A stretch of DNA of 64,000 bases from Montifringilla adamsi (Eukaryota > Chordata > Aves > Passeriformes > Passeridae), in assembly GCA_017590115.1 (NCBI GenBank), contig JAGGNK010009114.1:17257937-17321936 (forward strand), read 5' to 3'. Position numbers and translations under genes: made by a program. Below are positions 59,103 through 64,000 of this stretch, piece after piece. The stretch's first letter is position 1. Every line of letters starts with the position of its first letter. Under the pieces are notes generated by a model, which searched no databases, was not told the origin of the DNA, and saw only the letters and a list, made by a program, of their open reading frames with translations.

Positions 59103-62100
59103 ATAGGTTTTCAGGCTTGAAGCATGAATGCTGAATGTTTCACCAGCATGAGACACAAGTTGTCTGATAGCAGCACAGAGTCTCAAATGGGACTTTCAAA
59201 ATGTCTTAGAATGCTCTTGAAATAATTCTCTGAGTGTGTTGAGGCTCATTACACCCTCTTCAACCTGCTCTTAAGAGGGTAGAGATTTGGAGTGTGGCTT
59301 GCCCTAAAGGCTCTCACCCAGACAATTTGGATACTGTGCTCCTGGTAATACTGAATGGTGCACCATAAACAGGCTATTTTCTATTTTTCACACACCCGTC
59401 ATCAATGGCTTCCTGCTTGGGAACTGTGGTATTCAGACACTTCAGCAGCAGCAAAGATATGTAAACACATTTCCCCCCTTTAAGTCAAGGCCAGAAGAAT
59501 GTTGGCCCATCCCAACTAACAACATAATAACTTGCTCACTAGCACAGGCCCAGCTCATGTACTGAGGAGTTTTCTGGAGTAGCCCAGACTGGTGGCCGCG
59601 TCCCAAGGAAGCTCCCTGACGCTGGAGTTGACTGAAGTAATGGCCAGTTGCAAAGCCATTGCTGTTCTCTTCTTTCCTCTGCTCTGTCCTGTGCTTGAGG
59701 GATGAGGGCCTTTTTGGCCATAGTTTATTCCAGCATAGTGTTTATTTCCCAAAGTAACCATTGGGTTGCCAATTCCATTTCATAATGGAAAGACAAGCAG
59801 AAATTACGTGAAACCCACCATCAGGATCTGCTTGGGCAAAGCCCTGTTATTTCATAATCAGCTCTGATGCTTTTGGCCCAACTGTTTGGGAATCAGTTCT
59901 CATCATCTTAAGAAGCCAAATTTCTGTTTTTTTCTTGGTTCTGGCATTGCTCCTGCAGTACTGTTATGATGTCTGGCTCCAGTGACGCTGACAGTGAATT
60001 TGTATTGCCGACTGCTCAGGATGGAGCAATCATACCCAGACTGTGCTTAAACAGAGGCTTCAGTGGAGTACATCACCATGCCTTTGGCTGACACCACAGA
60101 GTGACAGTTCTGTGTCTGCTGCATGGCAGTCTTGCTTCATATTGGAGTCAGTATTTTTGTACCTTCATGTGTGTAAGTGCCAGCAGGCAGCACTTTACAG
60201 GCACTTTACTGTAGTGTCAGTGCTCACCACTGAAGGTTTCTGGAGTGCTCCAGAATAAGCTCCAAATGGCTGAGAATATGGTCAGTGAAACCTGACTCTG
60301 TGTGATTATTAGTTGATCTGCTGATTGATTTTTAGTGCATTTTGAGGGTATGTGTGGTTTTTTTACAAGAGGCAGCTTGCTATTGCAGCTCCAGTCTCAG
60401 TGGCCTTAGAGGACTTCTGCACACATTTTACAATGGGTCTTTGAAGGCAGTGACTCATAAGTGGGTTTGGCCGGACTCCATGGAAAAGTGATTTTGATCC
60501 CTTCCAACAAGGGGCACCACAGCCAGTCTGTGTCAGCCAGCACACGCTCTTTTCTCCTTCTGTGTGTTCATACATCCTGTGAACCCATGACAAATCTGAG
60601 CATGTGTGTGGCAGTGTTTTTCTTTTCTAAGCTAAAAAATGTAGTAGCAATGGTCCAAGTCAAGCCAAACCTAAGCACTTAGATACTTTGGGAATTTTCC
60701 CATTCTAACAGATAGGAAAGCTTCCATTGGATAGAAGGGATTTTGCAAATACAAGTGAAAAACGACAAATAGAAAGCTCATTAGAATATACTCATTAATT
60801 CTTGAGTTAAATTAACAAGGTTAAATATAATTTAATGAGTTACTCAGAGTAGATCTGCCAGATAAACAGGAGTTTAAAACAAACACTGTGATAACCACAT
60901 TTCTTAAGAGCTGCATCAAAAATGCTTTGGCAGAAGGTCAGCCCTGGATCTGTGATATTTTGGGCTACCCCGTGCTCATGGGACCACTTTCAGTGTTTAA
61001 CATGCAGTGAATAAATAAGCACTCTGGATCACTCTTTTTTTTTTCTCCTTTGTTTTTTTCTTCCCCTGAATGTGAAAGGCTCTCAAAAATGGTATTGGCA
61101 GCAGGAACACCTTGTGCAGATCAGAAGGAAAACTGCTACTGCTCTTCTAACTTGAGCTGACTCCTGCTAATTATATGGCTGGAGATGGACTTTAGGGAAG
61201 CTGCCCCTGGGCATTGTCCTGGACAATTCCCACCAAATTAGGGCTGGTCAGACCAAATGCAAAGAGAGTGGTGATTACTGAGATTATTTTCTTTTCAAAC
61301 ATGCTCCTTAGCTCTACTTTGCTGGGTGTTGGTTTTCAAAAGGGCCTTATAATAAATGTGGGCCATCTATATATAGCCCAACTTTTGTTCGTTTGCACAG
61401 TTCAGAAAGCCTACTGTTTGAGGTTAGCCTTGAGTAAACTTGTACCATTTACTTTGGAGCATTTCAAAGGGAACAAAAACACAAATCATGATGAGGCTAA
61501 TAAGAAGTTTGGGTGTTTAGTTTAAATGTGTACACAGCAATCATTGTAGAGGAAGTCCTTCTCTTTGGGAGTACATTATTATTAAGCAGCATTGCTGTTT
61601 GCCTGGTTTTGTCTGGTCCGCAATTTGCATTCACTTGATGGATTGCCAGGGTCGGAGGTGCACTACTTGGGAAACACTGAAGTGCCGTCTCAGCAAACTC
61701 TTAAGAGGAAAGGAACACTAATACAAGCATTTGCCCAAACTCCTTGAGTCTTCTTAGGCTTCCTTAGGCTGTGCTAGATCAATATGACAGTTTGCTAAGA
61801 AGCTTTGGACATGCATTCACAAACTCTCTCTATTGGCTTTCTCGGCATGTTATTCAGAAGGTAGTTGCTAGTGAAACATGTCTGCTACCAGCACAGAAGA
61901 TTTATACATGCATTTTCTTCTCCTGCTAAGTGATTTATTTACTAGCAATAATGCCTTGCAGAGCTGCTTGGTCCAGTTTGCAAGACTCATTATGTCGACC
62001 CTCAACAATCTATAGATTAATGGGATCACTATTGCACTCTTCCTCTCTCTGGTTTCCCTCCCCCTCTTGCCTTTTCCCTTTCTTAAAACAGTGGTCACAT

Positions 62101-64000
62101 GGTTCCAATCCTCCTGTTCACTGGAGGTGATCCAAAGCTGATGAACATTTCTTTCCATACTATGCACAGAGGTAAGTTTTCTTGTGCTGCCTGTCTCAGA
62201 GCAATGAAGGGTTCGCTTACTTGCTTTAATTGTAATAATTTGCTTTCTGACTGCTTACTGGCAGTTGCTTGCGAATGGATGGGCTTATATGGGTGACAAG
62301 TTATATGGCTTATTTCCTGTGATGTACAATCCCTGCAAAATAGAGCAAAAATGTAATTTTGTGGAAATTTTTAATGGCAAACACTTTGTACTGGTCTTTA
62401 TTCACAGAGCACTCAAATATCTTGTTCTGGGCCACCAGAATCTCATGCTGGTGCTTTTCAGTCTTTCCATTCATTGTCTGGCTTTGATTCCTGCCTCTCC
62501 TGAGCACTTGGTGAGATTTGGCTCTTTTGCTTCCCACTGGTGAAGGATGGGAAATGGGTTGCTCCAACAGCTCTCACTGTTGATTCCTCTGCCAGGGAGA
62601 TGATGCAAAGGTGAAAGGTGACCAGATTATTCATGTTTTTATCTGTGAAGCACTAGTGGTGCTCCTCGTGTCATGTACAGGAGCAATGGAGGCAGTCTGG
62701 GCCAATATGCACCAGGTGTTCACCTTGCCCTCAAAGCCTTGTGGCCCCACATGCCAGGGAGATGCTGGCCCAGCCATGACAGGGCAGAATTCCTGGCAGC
62801 TGCCCTGGCTGTGAGCAGTGGAACCTCTCCATTCACCACACACTGAGTTTTCAGTTGGTGGTGGGAAGTGCAGTTCAAGATTTGGGTCTGCCCATCCTTC
62901 TGGGGAGTGGGATCTTTCCACTTGACACAAGTATTTGTTTAGAGAGCTCCCCAGCACTTTTGGCACTACCTCCTTCCCCAAATGCCTCAACAGATACATG
63001 ATTCCTTGGACATGTGATGTAAAAATGTTCCAGGGCATCTTAAACTGTTCCACATTTGGTTAGCCCTGCCAATTTCTAAGCGCACCTTGAATAAATTCAT
63101 AGTTGGTGGTTGTGGCGTATGTACCTTGGCTACCGTGAGTGGATAAAAAAAAGTTTTATACCCCCGAGGAGCAGCAAAAGTGCGAGTGAGCTCCATGCAG
63201 CAAAGGGAGTGAAAAAGTTGGATTAAATCATGTCTGTCTGCCTGTGGTTGAACTAGCAATGAGGCATTTTCAATCAGAGGTCAGGGCTGTGGTCACATTT
63301 GTGCTCCAGTTTTTGCTTGCCGTAATTTTCCCTCATACCAGATTCTCTGTGAAACACCAGAAGAACCGAGACACTCTGTGTCTGACCTTTTGGGGCAGGA
63401 TTTTTCAGACAGTCCTGTTTCAATTGAACTTGCTGCCAGAGCATGCAGGAAGGAAGCGACATGTGTTAGTCATACGCCCTGGTGTGTGTTTAGCATCCAA
63501 TTTGTGTACAGTCCAGGAATAACCAGGCATAATTCTGTAAAGCTGGACTCATGCTTAGATGTTTTGATGTTTGGGCTAGGAGGGGATTTCTTCATACATG
63601 AAACAGGCTTTCGGTGCTCGGGCAAGATCAATATCTCCCCCGGGGAGCCCAGGCAATGAAAATATTTTTGTAAAAGACGCCGGAGCTCATCCTGCACACA
63701 GCCGTGCTGTGTGAGCGTATTTCAAAGCTGAAGTTTACCTGCCCTTGCCCACCCAAGCCCACCACGGGGGCACCCTGCCCCGGCTTCACAGGCACATCAC
63801 ACCCCAGGACAGCTGATGTGTGCCAGCCTGGGGGAGCGTGTGCCACAAAAGGCAGATTGTGGGAAGTGTGGGAAGAGCCTGAAGCACGCTCTCCTCGCTC
63901 ACGCAGCCTTTGGAAACAGCGCTGGGGGCAGCCACACCAGGCCTGACATCTTGAAACAACATTAATTAAAAGTAACTTTTTAATCCTTGAGGGAAGAGAA
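59103..64000. other. Non-coding stretch, no gene seen
   Basis: No exon, RNA gene or clear repeat family was recognised. A 9-bp inverted repeat in AT-rich DNA lies at 60790-60798 and 60832-60840. A T10 run occurs near 61035. The last 450 bp include a CpG-retaining patch (63605-63720) and a GC-rich stretch to about 63920. Confidence 0.55.

Noticed and set aside
60790..60840. 9-bp inverted repeat (ACTCATTAA / TTAATGAGT) as possible transposon ends
   Set aside because: The spacer is only 33 bp, no target-site duplication flanks it, and the sequence is AT-rich enough for chance.
1..64000. Search for endogenous retrovirus sequence
   Set aside because: No LTR pair, primer-binding site or recognisable retroviral protein block was seen.

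Overview
This window reads as non-coding nuclear DNA from a bird or close sauropsid, most likely one long intron or an intergenic stretch. The main evidence is the repeat content. Three CR1-type LINE 3' ends are clear: 23465-23527 (+), 38649-38810 (-) and 58588-59102 (+). Two more decayed CR1-like stretches lie at about 430-720 (-) and 8190-8420 (-). CR1 is the dominant LINE of bird genomes, and the copies end in the short ATTCTATGATT-type tail rather than poly(A). Old MIR-like or amniote SINE fragments are also recognisable at about 14715-14930, 25545-25670, 32088-32330 and 51378-51476.

I found no protein-coding exon, no complete gene, no functional tRNA or rRNA gene, no CRISPR array and no operon-like structure. 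Open reading frames are short and overlap on both strands. The longest (244 codons, minus strand, 7086-7820) has no recognisable domain, and ORFs with striking composition come from low-complexity DNA (36264-36469). The one stretch with a recognisable protein is the C-terminal end of a dead CR1 ORF2 at 58591-58802.

Layout: 1-8 kb holds unique DNA, one old CR1 fragment and an AT-rich block with homeodomain-type motifs (2225-2515). From 8-15 kb there is an old CR1/L3-like fragment, a C-tract and a MIR-like SINE. From 15-24 kb there are twin octamer motifs, homopolymers, a quiet AT-rich block and a short CR1 tail. From 24-33 kb lie two MIR-like remnants and an A-tract. From 33-41 kb there are candidate conserved blocks, a striking 206-bp T/G tract, a TG microsatellite and a minus-strand CR1. 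From 41-52 kb there are a 21-bp tandem duplication, a hairpin, microsatellites, a tRNA-like remnant, a small CpG cluster and a MIR-like SINE. From 52-64 kb there are more quiet AT-rich blocks, a T25 run and the longest CR1 copy.

I see no convincing novel biological system. The points most worth checking are the candidate conserved non-coding blocks, the small CpG cluster at 48312-48390, the T/G tract at 36264-36469 and the tRNA-like remnant near 47.05 kb. All calls come from reading by eye against remembered family patterns. No alignment was run.
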